Shown here in pieces: positions 18,983 to 29,584 of a stretch of DNA of 64,000 nt (position 1 is its first letter; each line of letters opens with the position of its first letter). Source of the stretch: Litorilituus sediminis (GTDB taxonomy: Bacteria; Pseudomonadota; Gammaproteobacteria; Enterobacterales; Alteromonadaceae). The notes beneath the pieces were generated by a model. The model was given only the letters and a program-made list of their open reading frames with translations. It searched no databases and had not been told where the DNA came from. The stretch spans positions 3,162,001 to 3,226,000 of the forward strand of contig NZ_CP034759.1 in NCBI RefSeq assembly GCF_004295665.1. Reading direction: 5' to 3'. The position numbers and the translations under genes are program-made.

Positions 18983-19941
18983 TGTTTAGTCAAGATAAAA
19001 TTGCCCAGTTAAAACAAGAAAAAATTGCCGTTTTATACGGCGGTACCTCGGCAGAGCGAGAGGTGTCTTTAAATTCAGGTAAGGCGATTGCGAAAGGCTT
19101 AATCGAGTCAGGCTATAACGCTGAATTGTTTGATACCAAGGCTGTTTCGTTAACTGAACTTACTCAACAAGGTATTGATAGGGTATTTATCGCCTTACAT
19201 GGTCGTGGTGGTGAAGATGGTTGTTTGCAAGGCGCGCTTGAGTATATGGGCTTGCCTTATACCGGCTCTAATGTGCTTGGTTCGGCTTTATCTATGGATA
19301 AGGTGCGTAGTAAACAGATTTTTGTTGCCAATGAGTTACCTACCGCTGCCTTTAAAGTTGTAGATAAAACTAGTTTTGAAGAGCGAGTAGATGATGCCAC
19401 GTTATTAACCGAGCTGCTGTCTTCATTAGGTGGCCGAGTTATGGTTAAACCTGCCAATGAAGGTTCTAGCATTGGCATGGCGCAGGCACAAACCGCAGAG
19501 CAATTAGGTAATGCTTTAACAGAGGCATTTGGTTTTGATGAGCAAGTGCTATTAGAAGCTTGGATTGATGGCCCTGAATATACGGTAAGTATTTTAGGTG
19601 ATGAGGCTTTACCCGCGATTCATATGGAAACGCCACGTGAGTTTTATGATTATGAAGCTAAATATCAATCAAATTCAACGCAATATCATTGCCCATGTGG
19701 CTTAGATGAAAAAGATGAATTAGCGATTCAAGGCTTGGCATTAAAAGCATTTAGAGCTACGGGTGCTAAAGGTTGGGGACGTGTAGATTTAATGCGTCAA
19801 CCAAGTGGCGAATGGCAGTTATTAGAAGTTAATACTGTGCCAGGTATGACGGAAACATCATTAGTGCCTAAAGCAGCAAAACAATATGGGCTTAGCTTTA
19901 AAGCCTTGGTTGAGCGCATTTTATTATTAAGTGCTATTTAG
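18982..19941 (+). CDS. ddlB: D-alanine:D-alanine ligase
   Basis: ATP-grasp ligase making the D-Ala-D-Ala dipeptide used by MurF. Motifs: [14 protein letters not shown] at the N-terminus, [22 protein letters not shown] in the ATP-grasp fold, and [19 protein letters not shown] at the active site. The 319-residue size and its position between murC and ftsQ match DdlB rather than DdlA. Confidence 0.95.
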   Translation: MFSQDKIAQLKQEKIAVLYGGTSAEREVSLNSGKAIAKGLIESGYNAELFDTKAVSLTELTQQGIDRVFIALHGRGGEDGCLQGALEYMGLPYTGSNVLGSALSMDKVRSKQIFVANELPTAAFKVVDKTSFEERVDDATLLTELLSSLGGRVMVKPANEGSSIGMAQAQTAEQLGNALTEAFGFDEQVLLEAWIDGPEYTVSILGDEALPAIHMETPREFYDYEAKYQSNSTQYHCPCGLDEKDELAIQGLALKAFRATGAKGWGRVDLMRQPSGEWQLLEVNTVPGMTETSLVPKAAKQYGLSFKALVERILLLSAI

Positions 19942-19954
19942 CTGGTGATTAACT

Positions 19955-20782
19955 ATGGCAAAGCAAGATAAGACAGAGCAAAAGCACAGCGAAACGAATC
20001 AAGCACCTGCTTGGACGTTTGGCTTAGGCTTAGCGTTTTTTCTTATTGTGCTTTTTAGCTTGATTAGTGCCAGTTGGTGGTTAAGTCAGCGCTTTTTAGG
20101 GCAAGAAAGTGTGCCAGTAAGCTCTATCGTGGTTTCTGGCGAGATGCCCTACAGTACACGTAGCGATGTTATTACGGCAATAGACAGTATTGATTTAGGT
20201 AATTTTTTTAAGGTCAATGTTAATGATATTCAAGCGAAAGTTTTAGCATTGCCATGGGTTTATTCGGTTGCGGTAAGAAAGCAGTGGCCTAATGAATTGA
20301 AAATATATGTTGTCGATCAAACACCGGTAGCTCAGTGGAATGGTGACTTTTTATTGAATCAGTTTGGTAAAGCATTTCAAGCGGATATCAGCAGGATTGC
20401 TCATCATATTCCGCAATTTTTTGGCCCTGAAGGCTCGGAGTTATTGGCGTTAGAAAATTACAGTAACTTAAGTGATTTACTGGAGTATAAAGCACTGGCA
20501 ATTGATGAGTTGGTGCTAAGTGAGCGTTTTTCATGGCAACTGACCTTAAGTGATGGCGTTACCCTAAATTTAGGGCGTGAAGAAAGAGTAGAGCGTGTGC
20601 AAAGATTTATGGATGCTTATTCTTTGATCAAGGCACAAATTAAAACAGAAAAAGATAAAAATCAGGCAGTTGATTATATTGATTTGCGGTATGATACCGG
20701 ATTGGCTGTCGGGTGGAAAACTATAGAAACAACTAGTATGCAGCAGCAAGTTAAAGAGCAAGAGAAAAACCTAAATGTCTAA
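19955..20782 (+). CDS. ftsQ: Cell division protein FtsQ
   Basis: Bitopic divisome protein linking early and late division proteins. A cytoplasmic tail of about 25 residues, one membrane helix (about 26-45) and a periplasmic POTRA domain (SSIVVSGEMPYSTRSDV..., then NDIQAKVLALPWVYSVAVRKQWPNE written in two parts) lead to the beta domain with LNLGREERVERVQRFM. The length of 275 residues is normal. The last eight bases overlap the ftsA start. Confidence 0.95.
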   Translation: MAKQDKTEQKHSETNQAPAWTFGLGLAFFLIVLFSLISASWWLSQRFLGQESVPVSSIVVSGEMPYSTRSDVITAIDSIDLGNFFKVNVNDIQAKVLALPWVYSVAVRKQWPNELKIYVVDQTPVAQWNGDFLLNQFGKAFQADISRIAHHIPQFFGPEGSELLALENYSNLSDLLEYKALAIDELVLSERFSWQLTLSDGVTLNLGREERVERVQRFMDAYSLIKAQIKTEKDKNQAVDYIDLRYDTGLAVGWKTIETTSMQQQVKEQEKNLNV

Positions 20783-22010
20783 AGCAGCAGAAAGGAAATT
20801 AGTCGTAGGGCTAGATATCGGAACATCGAAGATATCAGTCGCCGTCGGTGAGATTACACCTGACAATCAATTAAGTATTGTTGGTGTTGGCAATCAGCCT
20901 GCGCGAGGTATGGACAAAGGCGGTGTAAATGATTTGAATTTGGTAATTCAATCGATTCAACGTGCCATTAATGAAGCTGAACTAATGGCAGATTGCCAGA
21001 TCAGTTCAATCTATTTAGGTATTTCAGGTAAGCACATCAGTTGTCAAAATGAAAATGGCATGGTGCCAATCAATGACAAAGAAGTGATTCAAGAAGATGT
21101 AGATAACGTCATTCATACTGCGCGCTCTGTTCCTATTTCAGCAGAGAGAAGAATGCTACATGTACTGCCGCAAGAATACAGTATTGATGTGCAAGAGGGC
21201 ATTAAGAGCCCTATTGGCATGTCTGGCGTACGTATGGAAGCAAAAGTACATATTGTCACTTGTGCCAATGATATGGCTAAAAACTTAGTTAAGTGTGTAG
21301 AACGCTGTGATTTATCAGCAGATCAGCTGATTTTTTCTGCCTTAGCATCAAGCTATGCAGTATTAACTGAAGATGAAAAAGAGCTAGGTATCTGTGTGGT
21401 TGATATGGGTGCCGGTACTATGGATATTGCAGTTTTTGCTGGCGGTGCTTTACGCCATACTGCGGTTATTCCTGTTGCCGGTAATCAAGTTACTAGTGAT
21501 ATAGCGAAAATATTTAGAACGCCACTGAGTCATGCTGAAGATATTAAAGTGCAATATGCCTGTGCATTAAAGCAATTGGTCAGTATGGAAGAGAATATTG
21601 ATGTACCGAGCGTTGGTGGTCGTCCAGCTCGTTCTATGTCTCGTCATACATTATCTGAGGTGGTCGAGCCTAGATATCATGAGTTATTTGAACTGATTCA
21701 AGAAGAGCTACGTGAATCTGGCTTAGAAGATCAAATTGCCGCGGGTTATGTACTAACAGGTGGTACGGCAAAAATGGAAGGTGTGGTTGAGTTTGCTGAA
21801 GAAGTCTTTCAGATGCCTGTGCGTATTGCTAACCCACTGGCTGTGCAGGGGCTTAAGGAATATGTCAATGATCCAAGTTACGCCACTGTGGTTGGTTTAC
21901 TGCACTATGGTATGCAGGCAAGTAGTTTAGAGAGTAATGAAAAGAATAAAAGTGAAGGTGTCGGCGATTTATGGTCGCGCATTCACGCCTGGTTTAAAGG
22001 CGAATTTTAA
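20775..22010 (+). CDS. ftsA: Cell division protein FtsA
   Basis: Actin-fold ATPase that anchors FtsZ to the membrane. It shows VGLDIGTSKISVAVGE (phosphate 1), VVDMGAGTMDIAVF (phosphate 2) and VLTGGTAKMEG (adenosine). The C-terminal SRIHAWFKGEF is the amphipathic membrane-targeting helix. At 411 residues it is standard. The start overlaps ftsQ, and ftsZ follows after 56 bases. Confidence 0.97.
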   Translation: MSKAAERKLVVGLDIGTSKISVAVGEITPDNQLSIVGVGNQPARGMDKGGVNDLNLVIQSIQRAINEAELMADCQISSIYLGISGKHISCQNENGMVPINDKEVIQEDVDNVIHTARSVPISAERRMLHVLPQEYSIDVQEGIKSPIGMSGVRMEAKVHIVTCANDMAKNLVKCVERCDLSADQLIFSALASSYAVLTEDEKELGICVVDMGAGTMDIAVFAGGALRHTAVIPVAGNQVTSDIAKIFRTPLSHAEDIKVQYACALKQLVSMEENIDVPSVGGRPARSMSRHTLSEVVEPRYHELFELIQEELRESGLEDQIAAGYVLTGGTAKMEGVVEFAEEVFQMPVRIANPLAVQGLKEYVNDPSYATVVGLLHYGMQASSLESNEKNKSEGVGDLWSRIHAWFKGEF

Positions 22011-22066
22011 ACCGAGTTTTTTAGTATTGAGTAAAACAAATTGTTAAGTGAAAACGGAGAGAGAAA

Positions 22067-23230
22067 ATGTTTGAATTGATGGAAGATCATAACGAAGAGG
22101 CGGTAATCAAAGTTATCGGTGTCGGTGGCGGTGGCGGTAACGCTGTTGAGCATATGGTATCGCAAACTATTGAAGGTGTTGAATTTATTACGGCAAATAC
22201 TGATTCTCAGGCGCTGCGTAATTCATCTGCTAATGTTACTTTGCAGCTTGGTGCTGATGTAACTAAAGGCTTAGGTGCTGGCGCAAACCCAGAAATTGGT
22301 CGTTGTGCGGCAGAAGAAGATAGAGAAACTATCAGACAAACCTTAGAAGGTGCTGATATGATCTTTATTGCTGCTGGTATGGGCGGTGGTACAGGTACTG
22401 GTGCAGCACCTGTCGTTGCTGAAGTTGCTAAAGAAATGGGTATTTTGACCGTTGCTGTAGTGACTAAGCCATTCCCATTTGAAGGAAAAAAGCGTATGAA
22501 CTATGCCGATCAAGGTATTGAGTTCTTAGGTAAAAATGTTGACTCATTAATTACCATTCCTAATGAAAAGTTACTTAAAGTACTTGGACCAGGTACAAGC
22601 TTATTAGATGCCTTTAAAGCGGCAAATAATGTCTTACTTGGCGCTGTTCAAGGTATTGCTGAATTAATTACACGTCCTGGTTTAATCAACGTGGATTTTG
22701 CTGATGTTCGCACGGTGATGTCTGAAATGGGCACAGCTATGATGGGCTCAGGTATTGCTTCTGGTGAAGATAGAGCTGAAGAAGCGGCAGAAGCTGCAAT
22801 TTCAAGTCCATTACTAGAAGATGTTGATTTAGCTGGTGCGCGTGGCATCTTAGTTAATATTACTGCGGGTATGGATATCAGCATTGATGAGTTTGAAACC
22901 GTTGGTAATGCGGTAAAAGCATTTGCTTCAGAAAATGCCACTGTTGTTGTCGGTGCAGTTATTGATCCTGAAATGACTGAAGAGTTACGTGTTACTGTTG
23001 TTGCTACAGGTATTGGTGCAGAGGTTAAGCCTGATATTACTTTAGTGAACCCTATGCCTGCGGTTGAGGCGAAAGTAGTTGGCGCTGATTATACGCCAAC
23101 AGCAGCGCCGCAATCTCAGCCAGTAACTGAAACTGTGACTATGACTGATAGCAATGTCCAGAAGGTAGCAGCAGCAGATTTAGATAATTATTTAGATATT
23201 CCGGCGTTTTTAAGAAAGCAAGCGGACTAA
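22067..23230 (+). CDS. ftsZ: Cell division GTPase FtsZ
   Basis: Tubulin-like GTPase forming the Z ring. The GTP-binding signature [12 protein letters not shown] and the T7 loop region [10 protein letters not shown] are intact. A short variable linker leads to the conserved C-terminal peptide [12 protein letters not shown], the docking site for FtsA and ZipA. Length is 387 residues. The ribosome site GGAGAG lies just upstream of the ATG. Confidence 0.98.
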   Translation: MFELMEDHNEEAVIKVIGVGGGGGNAVEHMVSQTIEGVEFITANTDSQALRNSSANVTLQLGADVTKGLGAGANPEIGRCAAEEDRETIRQTLEGADMIFIAAGMGGGTGTGAAPVVAEVAKEMGILTVAVVTKPFPFEGKKRMNYADQGIEFLGKNVDSLITIPNEKLLKVLGPGTSLLDAFKAANNVLLGAVQGIAELITRPGLINVDFADVRTVMSEMGTAMMGSGIASGEDRAEEAAEAAISSPLLEDVDLAGARGILVNITAGMDISIDEFETVGNAVKAFASENATVVVGAVIDPEMTEELRVTVVATGIGAEVKPDITLVNPMPAVEAKVVGADYTPTAAPQSQPVTETVTMTDSNVQKVAAADLDNYLDIPAFLRKQAD

Positions 23231-23351
23231 TTTAAATTCTTACAAAATAACGACAAAGTAACCGTAGAAAGTTACAAGTTAGTGATAGTATGCTGACAAA
23301 GGAAACAAAGAATTAAAATACTAGGTAAGTTAGTGTGATTTGCTATAGGTT

Positions 23352-23380
23352 TTGATTTATTTAGTTTTTTTTGATATATT
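23352..23380 (+). promoter_or_regulatory. Candidate sigma70 promoter for lpxC
   Basis: TTGATT (23352-23357), a 17-base spacer, then TATATT (23375-23380), 108 bases upstream of lpxC. The 257-base gap between ftsZ and lpxC holds no gene, and lpxC has its own promoter in E. coli, so a separate promoter is expected here. Confidence 0.6.
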
Positions 23381-23487
23381 GTGCGCCCGTCAAAACGCAC
23401 TGGTCTGAAGAGTGTTGATTTGTATCGCATTTAGATTAGTATGCGCTTAAGCGCTGGCGAAATATATTGGATTGAAGCGAGGCTAAT

Positions 23488-24405
23488 ATGATTAAGCAAC
23501 GTACATTAAAAAATAGCGTATCAACCGTAGGTGTTGGATTACATAAAGGTGAAAAAGTGCAGGTCACTCTCCGTCCTGCGCCAGCAAACACCGGTATTAT
23601 CTTTCGCCGTGTTGATTTAGATCCAGTTGTTGATATTAAAGCAACACCTGAAGCAGTTGGTGAAACAACCTTATGTACTTGTTTAGTTAACCCGCAAAAT
23701 GTAAAAATTTCTACGGTTGAGCACTTATTATCTGCAGTTGCAGGTTTAGGTATCGACAATCTTATTATTGATGTTGATGCCCCTGAAATCCCAATTATGG
23801 ATGGCAGTGCTTTACCTTTTGTTTACCTTATTCAATCTGTTGGTATTGAAACCTTAAACGTAGCGAAACGTTTTTTACGTATCAAAAAGCCAATTAGAGT
23901 AGAAGAAGGTGATAAATGGGCAGAGTTACTGCCTTATGAAGGCTTTAAAGTTAATTTTGCTATTGAATTTGATCACCCTGTGATTGCTGCTACTTGTCAA
24001 ACCATGACCATGGACTTTTCTAGCTGTTCTTTTATTAAAGAAATTAGCCGTGCTAGAACCTTTGGTTTTATGAAAGACATTGAGTTTTTACGCTCACATA
24101 ATCTGGCATTAGGTGGTAGTTTGGAAAATGCGATTGTATTAGATGAATACCGTATGCTTAACAAGAATGAACTTCGTTATGATGACGAGTTTGTTAAGCA
24201 TAAAATCTTAGATGCTATCGGTGATCTATATATGGGTAGTGCAAGCATTTTAGGTGAGTTAAACGCTTATAAATCAGGCCATGGTCTTAACAACATGTTG
24301 CTTAGAGAAGTGTTTAAGCGTGAAGATGCTTGGGAATGGGTTACGTATGAAGGTGATGTGCAATCACCTATTGAGTATCAAGAAATTAACGTGGCGGCAT
24401 TTTAA
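23488..24405 (+). CDS. lpxC: UDP-3-O-acyl-GlcNAc deacetylase LpxC
   Basis: Zinc enzyme of the first committed step of lipid A synthesis. Zinc and catalytic residues lie in [10 protein letters not shown] and [13 protein letters not shown], and [12 protein letters not shown] is the family signature. The 305-residue size matches E. coli. It ends the plus-strand dcw run, followed by a terminator and the opposing dciA gene. Confidence 0.98.
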   Translation: MIKQRTLKNSVSTVGVGLHKGEKVQVTLRPAPANTGIIFRRVDLDPVVDIKATPEAVGETTLCTCLVNPQNVKISTVEHLLSAVAGLGIDNLIIDVDAPEIPIMDGSALPFVYLIQSVGIETLNVAKRFLRIKKPIRVEEGDKWAELLPYEGFKVNFAIEFDHPVIAATCQTMTMDFSSCSFIKEISRARTFGFMKDIEFLRSHNLALGGSLENAIVLDEYRMLNKNELRYDDEFVKHKILDAIGDLYMGSASILGELNAYKSGHGLNNMLLREVFKREDAWEWVTYEGDVQSPIEYQEINVAAF

Positions 24406-24432
24406 CCGTTAGCTAGATATTCGATCCCTATT

Positions 24433-24460
24433 AAAAAGCCAAGTTGTTACTTGGCTTTTT
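24433..24460 (+). terminator. Terminator after lpxC
   Basis: AAAAAGCCAAG pairs with CTTGGCTTTTT across a six-base loop, followed by more T residues. It lies between the converging lpxC and dciA genes and could act in both directions. Confidence 0.85.
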
Positions 24461-24513
24461 TCGTTTTTGTAGCGAGCCAGTTTTACTGGCTATTACCTGT
24501 ATTTTACAGGCTA

Positions 24514-25005
24514 TTACTTGTTTTTAGCCGCTCGCGCTAATTTCTCTAGCTTTTCTTTTAAGCCTTTCGGCGCTGTTTGCGCTATCTCAGCAAAATGTTC
24601 GCCAGCTTGTTTATTTGGCCTAAATTCACTTTGAGCCGTTTGGTTTAGTGACTGTTGACTCGCCTTAGTTTGCAGCTTTTGCTCGGCAACAAAGCCCTTA
24701 GGGTTGACTCTAATGGCTATTTTACTGAGTTCTCCATGCGTTTGTTGTGCTAGCTGCTGACATATCCTATTGCGTTCAAATTGTAATCTTTGTCCCCACA
24801 CGGGAGATTTTATTTCAATTACTAAGGTTTCCTGATGAAAGTTAGCAATATGCCATACCTCTTCTGGTAAATCAGGGCAAATTTGTCGTACAATGTCGGC
24901 TAATATCGTCAAAGAGTTGGTTTTTGCCTGAATATGTGCCAAAGTGCCTGTCGTCGATTGCAGCAGCGTCGTCATATTCAGTGGTTTTTTTGGCTTTCGA
25001 GCCAT
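24514..25005 (-). CDS. dciA: DciA, replicative helicase loader (DUF721)
   Basis: 163-residue DUF721-family protein. DciA is the ancestral bacterial helicase-loading protein, used where DnaC is absent, and it commonly sits by secA in non-enteric gammaproteobacteria. The KH-like domain runs from about residue 20 to 110 (CPDLPEEVWHIANFHQETL, SPVWGQRLQFERNRI); the C-terminal tail is basic and probably disordered. The start MARKPKKPLN at 25005 follows a GGGGAAG ribosome site; a longer frame to 25053 would run into the M23 peptidase promoter gap. It is transcribed against the surrounding cluster. Confidence 0.85.
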   Translation of the reverse strand: MARKPKKPLNMTTLLQSTTGTLAHIQAKTNSLTILADIVRQICPDLPEEVWHIANFHQETLVIEIKSPVWGQRLQFERNRICQQLAQQTHGELSKIAIRVNPKGFVAEQKLQTKASQQSLNQTAQSEFRPNKQAGEHFAEIAQTAPKGLKEKLEKLARAAKNK

Positions 25006-25063
25006 AAATACTTCCCCAAAGATACAGCCAAAAATTAAGAAGTGATTAGTCACTAAGTTAACT

Positions 25064-26008
25064 ATGAGTTTAACACTACTATACCGAGGAAAAAATGTTA
25101 GATTTTCAATGCAGCTTAAGAAAGCGCATTGGCTATCGGCTGTTGTGGTGTTTGCATTGCTATCTGGGCTTGTTGTGCACCTGATGATGCCGATGAATCA
25201 ATTTGAATCGCAGTATCATGCGAGTACTAATGAAATACAGCCAGTGCCTAGCTCAACAGGTAACATGGAACAGCAGCAAATAGCTGCATCAAACTCTTTA
25301 GCAAAAGAGCAACAAATAGCAGCGCTGACTATTAAGTTTGCTGAGTTACAAAGTCAAGTATTGAGATTGAATGCTCTGGGAGAGCGTTTGGCTGATGATG
25401 CTAATATTCCGGAAAAAGAATTTAACTTTTCTCAACTACCACCAAGTGGTGGCCCTGCCATTAGTCCAAGTGACGTTGAAAAGAAATCAATGACTCAGCT
25501 ATTAGCTGATACCCTTGATCTTGAAAATCAATTAAGGCATGAAGAAAAACAATTGCAAATGCTTGAATCTCTCAACTTTGGTCACCATATAGAAAATAGT
25601 TTGTATTTATCAGGCCGCCCTATTGTAAAAGGTTGGTTGTCTTCTTATTACGGTATGCGTAAAGATCCTTTTCATGGAAGACCTACCATGCATAAGGGAG
25701 TTGATTTTGCAGGTAAAGAAGGTACAGGCGTGATTGCAACGGGTGCGGGCGTGGTAAGTTGGGCTGACAAGCGTTATGGTTATGGTCAGCTTATTGAAAT
25801 TGATCATGGTGATGGTTACAAAACCCGTTATGGCCATAATAAAACTATTTTAGTTAAAGTGGGCGACGTGGTAACTAAAGGACAAATAATAGCAAAAATG
25901 GGCAGTACAGGCCGTTCAACTGGCCCGCATGTTCACTATGAAATTTTAAGAAATAATACCCAGATAAATCCGATAAAGTACGTTTATCGCAAAGCAAAGA
26001 AAAAATAA
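25064..26008 (+). CDS. Membrane-anchored M23 (LytM-type) peptidase
   Basis: A 314-residue protein with one N-terminal membrane segment (about residues 22-43), a short coiled coil (about 70-165) and a C-terminal M23 domain. Zinc-ligand positions are intact: HKGVDFAG (His and Asp) and HVHYE (His), so it may be a true peptidoglycan endopeptidase rather than a degenerate EnvC/NlpD activator. Its location between dciA and secA corresponds to the place of secM in enterics. It probably acts in the periplasm on cell wall; whether in division is not known. Confidence 0.85.
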   Translation: MSLTLLYRGKNVRFSMQLKKAHWLSAVVVFALLSGLVVHLMMPMNQFESQYHASTNEIQPVPSSTGNMEQQQIAASNSLAKEQQIAALTIKFAELQSQVLRLNALGERLADDANIPEKEFNFSQLPPSGGPAISPSDVEKKSMTQLLADTLDLENQLRHEEKQLQMLESLNFGHHIENSLYLSGRPIVKGWLSSYYGMRKDPFHGRPTMHKGVDFAGKEGTGVIATGAGVVSWADKRYGYGQLIEIDHGDGYKTRYGHNKTILVKVGDVVTKGQIIAKMGSTGRSTGPHVHYEILRNNTQINPIKYVYRKAKKK

Positions 26009-26078
26009 TTTAGTCATAATATTCACAATCGATGGAAATGAGTTCCACGTAGTAAATTCAATAAATGGTTTAAAAAAG

Positions 26079-28778
26079 ATGTTTGTAAACTTGTTAACAA
26101 AAATGTTTGGTAGTCGCAATGACAGATTACTAAAGCAAATGCGCAAAGAAGTAAAAAAAATAAATGCACTAGAGCCGGTTATTGAAGCCCTAAGTGATGA
26201 AGAGTTAAAGGCAAAAACAGCAGAATTTAAAGAGCGTTTAGCAAACGGTGATACTTTAGAGTCGATACTACCTGAAGCATTTGCGGTTGTTAGAGAAGCA
26301 AGCAAGCGTGTTTTTGGTATGCGCCATTTTGACGTACAAATGATCGGCGGTATGGTGTTAAATGACGGTAAAATTGCTGAAATGCGTACCGGTGAAGGTA
26401 AAACACTCACAGCTACGCTACCATCTTATTTAAATGCGTTAACAGGTAAAGGTGTTCATGTTATTACTGTGAATGACTACCTTGCGCAACGTGATGCCGA
26501 TTGGAGTCGTCCTTTATTTGAATTTTTAGGTTTAACGGTTGGCTGTAATATTCCAGGTTTATCTACACAGGCAAAACAAGCTGCTTATCAAGCCGATATT
26601 ACTTACGGTACTAACAATGAATTTGGTTTTGATTATCTTCGCGATAATATGGTGTTTTCACCGAATGAACGCGCACAAAAACCATTACATTTTGCCATTG
26701 TCGATGAAGTTGACTCAATCTTAATTGATGAAGCGCGTACACCGCTGATTATTTCTGGCCAGGCTGAAGATAGCTCTGAATTATACAAGAGCATTAATAC
26801 CATAGTACCGACATTAGAAGTACAAAGCGAAGAAGATAAAGACGCAGATACTGGTCAGTCGGCAGACTTTGTTGAGGGTGACTTCACCATTGATGAAAAA
26901 GCTAAGCAGATTTATTTAACAGAGCGTGGTCAAGTTCGTATTGAAGAGATCATGACTGAAAAAGGTTTGCTTAAGGAAGGTGATACGCTTTTCTCTGCAG
27001 CAAACATTACCTTGTTACATCATGTCATGGCTGCGCTTCGAGCACATAAGTTGTTCCAAAAAGATGTCGACTATATTGTTAAGGATGGTGAGATTGTTAT
27101 TGTTGACGAGCACACAGGTCGTACAATGGAAGGGCGTCGTTGGTCAGAAGGTTTACATCAAGCCGTTGAAGCAAAAGAAGGTGTAACTATTCAAAATGAA
27201 AACCAAACATTAGCGTCAATAACGTTCCAAAACTACTTTAGAATCTATGAAAAACTGTCAGGTATGACAGGTACTGCTGATACAGAAGCGTTTGAGTTTA
27301 ATCATATTTATGGTTTGGAAACAGTCATTATTCCAACCAATAGAGCCATGATTCGTGATGATATGGCAGATTTGATTTACCTTACAGCAGAAGAGAAATT
27401 TGAAGCAATTCTTGAAGATATCAAAGATTGTGTCGAGCGTGGTCAGCCAGTATTAGTTGGTACCATAGCCATTGAAACCTCAGAATTTTTATCGAACTAT
27501 TTAAAGAAAGCTAAGATTAAGCATAAAGTGCTCAATGCTAAGTTCCACCAACAAGAAGCAGAAATTGTTGCCGAAGCCGGTAAAGAAGGTGCGGTAACTA
27601 TAGCTACGAACATGGCGGGTCGTGGTACTGATATTGTTTTAGGCGGTAATTTAGATGCTGCCATCGCGAAGTTAAATAATCCTACCGAAGAGCAAATTGC
27701 GAAAGTAAAAGAGCAGTGGAAAATTGATCATGAGCGCGTTAAATCTCTTGGCGGTTTAAAAATTATTGCCACTGAACGCCATGAATCTCGTCGTATAGAT
27801 AATCAGCTACGTGGCCGTTCGGGCCGTCAAGGTGATCCAGGCGCAACACGTTTTTACTTATCCATGGAAGATTCACTTATGCGCATTTTCGCGTCAGAGC
27901 GAATTTCAAATATGATGCGTAAATTGGGCATGGAACGTGGCGAAGCCATTGAGCACCCTTGGGTGACACGTAGTATCGAAAATGCTCAGCGGAAAGTTGA
28001 AGGTAGAAACTTTGATATGCGTAAGCAGTTACTTGAGTATGATGATGTTGCCAATGATCAACGTGGTGTTATTTATGAGCAACGTAATGAATTACTTGAT
28101 GAGTCAGATATTGCTGAAGTAGTAGCTGCTATTCGTAGTGATGTAATCAATAGCATTATAGATCAACATATTCCACCACAATCATTAGCTGAAATGTGGG
28201 ATGTAAGTGGTTTAGAAGATCAGCTAAAAGGTGAGTTTGCTACAGATTTACCTATCGCAAAGTGGCTTGAGGAAGATGAAAAACTTCATGAAGAAACTTT
28301 ACGTGAGAAAATTATTGCTGCATTTGAGCAAGCATATAAAGAAAAAGAAGAAGCAGTGGGCCCTGAAGTATTAAGACAGTTTGAGAAAGCTGTTATGCTG
28401 CAGAGCCTTGATTCACATTGGAAAGATCATCTATCTGCGATGGATCACTTACGTCAAGGTATTGGTTTACGTGCTCATGCACAAAAGAATCCTAAACAGG
28501 AATATAAGCGTGAATCGTTTGAGTTATTTACTGATATGTTAGATAACTTAAAATTTGATGTGGTAGGTATTTTATCTAAAGTGCAAATTCGTGCTGAATC
28601 AGATGTGGAAGCGGTAGAAGAGCAACATAGAAAAGCAGAGGAAGTACCTAAAGACTTCCAGCATGAGTCTACTAATGCAGTGAGCGATAAGCCGCAAATG
28701 CCACGTGTTGGTCGTAATGAGCCATGTCCATGTGGCTCAGGTAAGAAATATAAGCAATGTCATGGTAAGTTAAGCTAG
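26079..28778 (+). CDS. secA: Preprotein translocase ATPase SecA
   Basis: Motor ATPase driving proteins through SecYEG. The Walker A is [14 protein letters not shown], the DEAD-box equivalent [16 protein letters not shown], and the second helicase domain has [15 protein letters not shown] and [10 protein letters not shown]. The C-terminal zinc-binding tail [14 protein letters not shown] (SecB/lipid-binding) is intact. Length is 899 residues, typical. No SecM-like arrest gene is seen upstream, so E. coli-style secM control is unlikely. Confidence 0.98.
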   Translation: MFVNLLTKMFGSRNDRLLKQMRKEVKKINALEPVIEALSDEELKAKTAEFKERLANGDTLESILPEAFAVVREASKRVFGMRHFDVQMIGGMVLNDGKIAEMRTGEGKTLTATLPSYLNALTGKGVHVITVNDYLAQRDADWSRPLFEFLGLTVGCNIPGLSTQAKQAAYQADITYGTNNEFGFDYLRDNMVFSPNERAQKPLHFAIVDEVDSILIDEARTPLIISGQAEDSSELYKSINTIVPTLEVQSEEDKDADTGQSADFVEGDFTIDEKAKQIYLTERGQVRIEEIMTEKGLLKEGDTLFSAANITLLHHVMAALRAHKLFQKDVDYIVKDGEIVIVDEHTGRTMEGRRWSEGLHQAVEAKEGVTIQNENQTLASITFQNYFRIYEKLSGMTGTADTEAFEFNHIYGLETVIIPTNRAMIRDDMADLIYLTAEEKFEAILEDIKDCVERGQPVLVGTIAIETSEFLSNYLKKAKIKHKVLNAKFHQQEAEIVAEAGKEGAVTIATNMAGRGTDIVLGGNLDAAIAKLNNPTEEQIAKVKEQWKIDHERVKSLGGLKIIATERHESRRIDNQLRGRSGRQGDPGATRFYLSMEDSLMRIFASERISNMMRKLGMERGEAIEHPWVTRSIENAQRKVEGRNFDMRKQLLEYDDVANDQRGVIYEQRNELLDESDIAEVVAAIRSDVINSIIDQHIPPQSLAEMWDVSGLEDQLKGEFATDLPIAKWLEEDEKLHEETLREKIIAAFEQAYKEKEEAVGPEVLRQFEKAVMLQSLDSHWKDHLSAMDHLRQGIGLRAHAQKNPKQEYKRESFELFTDMLDNLKFDVVGILSKVQIRAESDVEAVEEQHRKAEEVPKDFQHESTNAVSDKPQMPRVGRNEPCPCGSGKKYKQCHGKLS

Positions 28779-28796
28779 CTTAATGTTGTTTACTAG

Positions 28797-28826
28797 AAAG
28801 CTGCCTACTTACGGCAGCTTTTTTTA
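28797..28826 (+). terminator. Terminator after secA
   Basis: AAGCTGCC pairs with GGCAGCTT across a seven-base loop and is followed by seven T residues. It separates secA from mutT, though mutT begins only about 35 bases later, so some readthrough or a nearby promoter must serve mutT. Confidence 0.88.
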
Positions 28827-28858
28827 TGCTTTAAATTATTGGAAAAACGGAGTTAATA

Positions 28859-29281
28859 ATGACGCAAACGGTTCATGTCGCTGTCGGTGTAATTTGCAGC
28901 CAGCAAACAGAGCAAGAAACTGAGCAAGAAGCTAAGCAGTACTTTTTAACCAAGCGCCACCAACATGTTCATCAAGGCGGTAAGTGGGAGTTTCCCGGCG
29001 GTAAGGTTGAAGCGAATGAAACTGTGGCACAAGCGCTTGCTAGAGAGTTAAAAGAAGAAGTGGCGATAGAGGTTTTATCTTGTCAGCCGTTAATTGAAAT
29101 CATGCATGATTATGGCGATAAAAAAGTGTGCTTAGATGTTTTTCTTGTTGATAATTATCAAGGTAAGCCTACAGCACAAGAAGGACAGCAACAGGCTTGG
29201 TTTACGTTAGCCCAGTTACATGAGTTAGACTTACCCGCAGCTAACAAGGCTATTTTAGAGACCTTAAGTAGCGCTCAATAA
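28859..29281 (+). CDS. mutT: 8-oxo-dGTP diphosphatase MutT (Nudix)
   Basis: Nudix hydrolase that clears oxidised dGTP from the nucleotide pool. The Nudix box runs GGKVEANETVAQ ... RELKEEVAI; the usual Gly near the end of the box (EEVGI) is Ala here, while the catalytic Arg and Glu residues are kept. Length is 140 residues, slightly longer than E. coli, with a Gln/Glu-rich insert near residue 20. A CGGAG ribosome site precedes the ATG. Next to secA, as in E. coli. Confidence 0.92.
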   Translation: MTQTVHVAVGVICSQQTEQETEQEAKQYFLTKRHQHVHQGGKWEFPGGKVEANETVAQALARELKEEVAIEVLSCQPLIEIMHDYGDKKVCLDVFLVDNYQGKPTAQEGQQQAWFTLAQLHELDLPAANKAILETLSSAQ

Positions 29282-29288
29282 TTGAAGG

Positions 29289-29525
29289 TTATTCAGGCTC
29301 GACAAAGAACTTGTTGTTAAGTAAAAATTCATCTTCTAGTGCATCTATCATGTCTTCACTTAAAGGAGTATGACTTTGCATTGGCTGGCTTATTTTATGG
29401 GTTTCTTCTGCCCAGTCGCCTAAGTCGATTAATTGGCAGCGCTTACTACAAAAAGGGCGAAATTCGCTCTTTTCATGCCAAGTGACTTGTTGTTGGCAGG
29501 TAGGGCAAGATACGGTTAGTGTCAT
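29289..29525 (-). CDS. yacG: DNA gyrase inhibitor / zinc protein YacG
   Basis: 78-residue zinc-ribbon protein. Four Cys ligands are visible in CPTCQQQV and [14 protein letters not shown], the YacG signature. In E. coli it binds GyrB and inhibits gyrase. The C-terminus is acidic. It stands with zapD and coaE on the minus strand, the standard grouping in gammaproteobacteria. Confidence 0.94.
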   Translation of the reverse strand: MTLTVSCPTCQQQVTWHEKSEFRPFCSKRCQLIDLGDWAEETHKISQPMQSHTPLSEDMIDALEDEFLLNNKFFVEPE

Positions 29526-29584
29526 AATGTATAGCGGTAATAATTAGTGATAGCTATTATTATATCGTTTATTAAGGCTATTTT

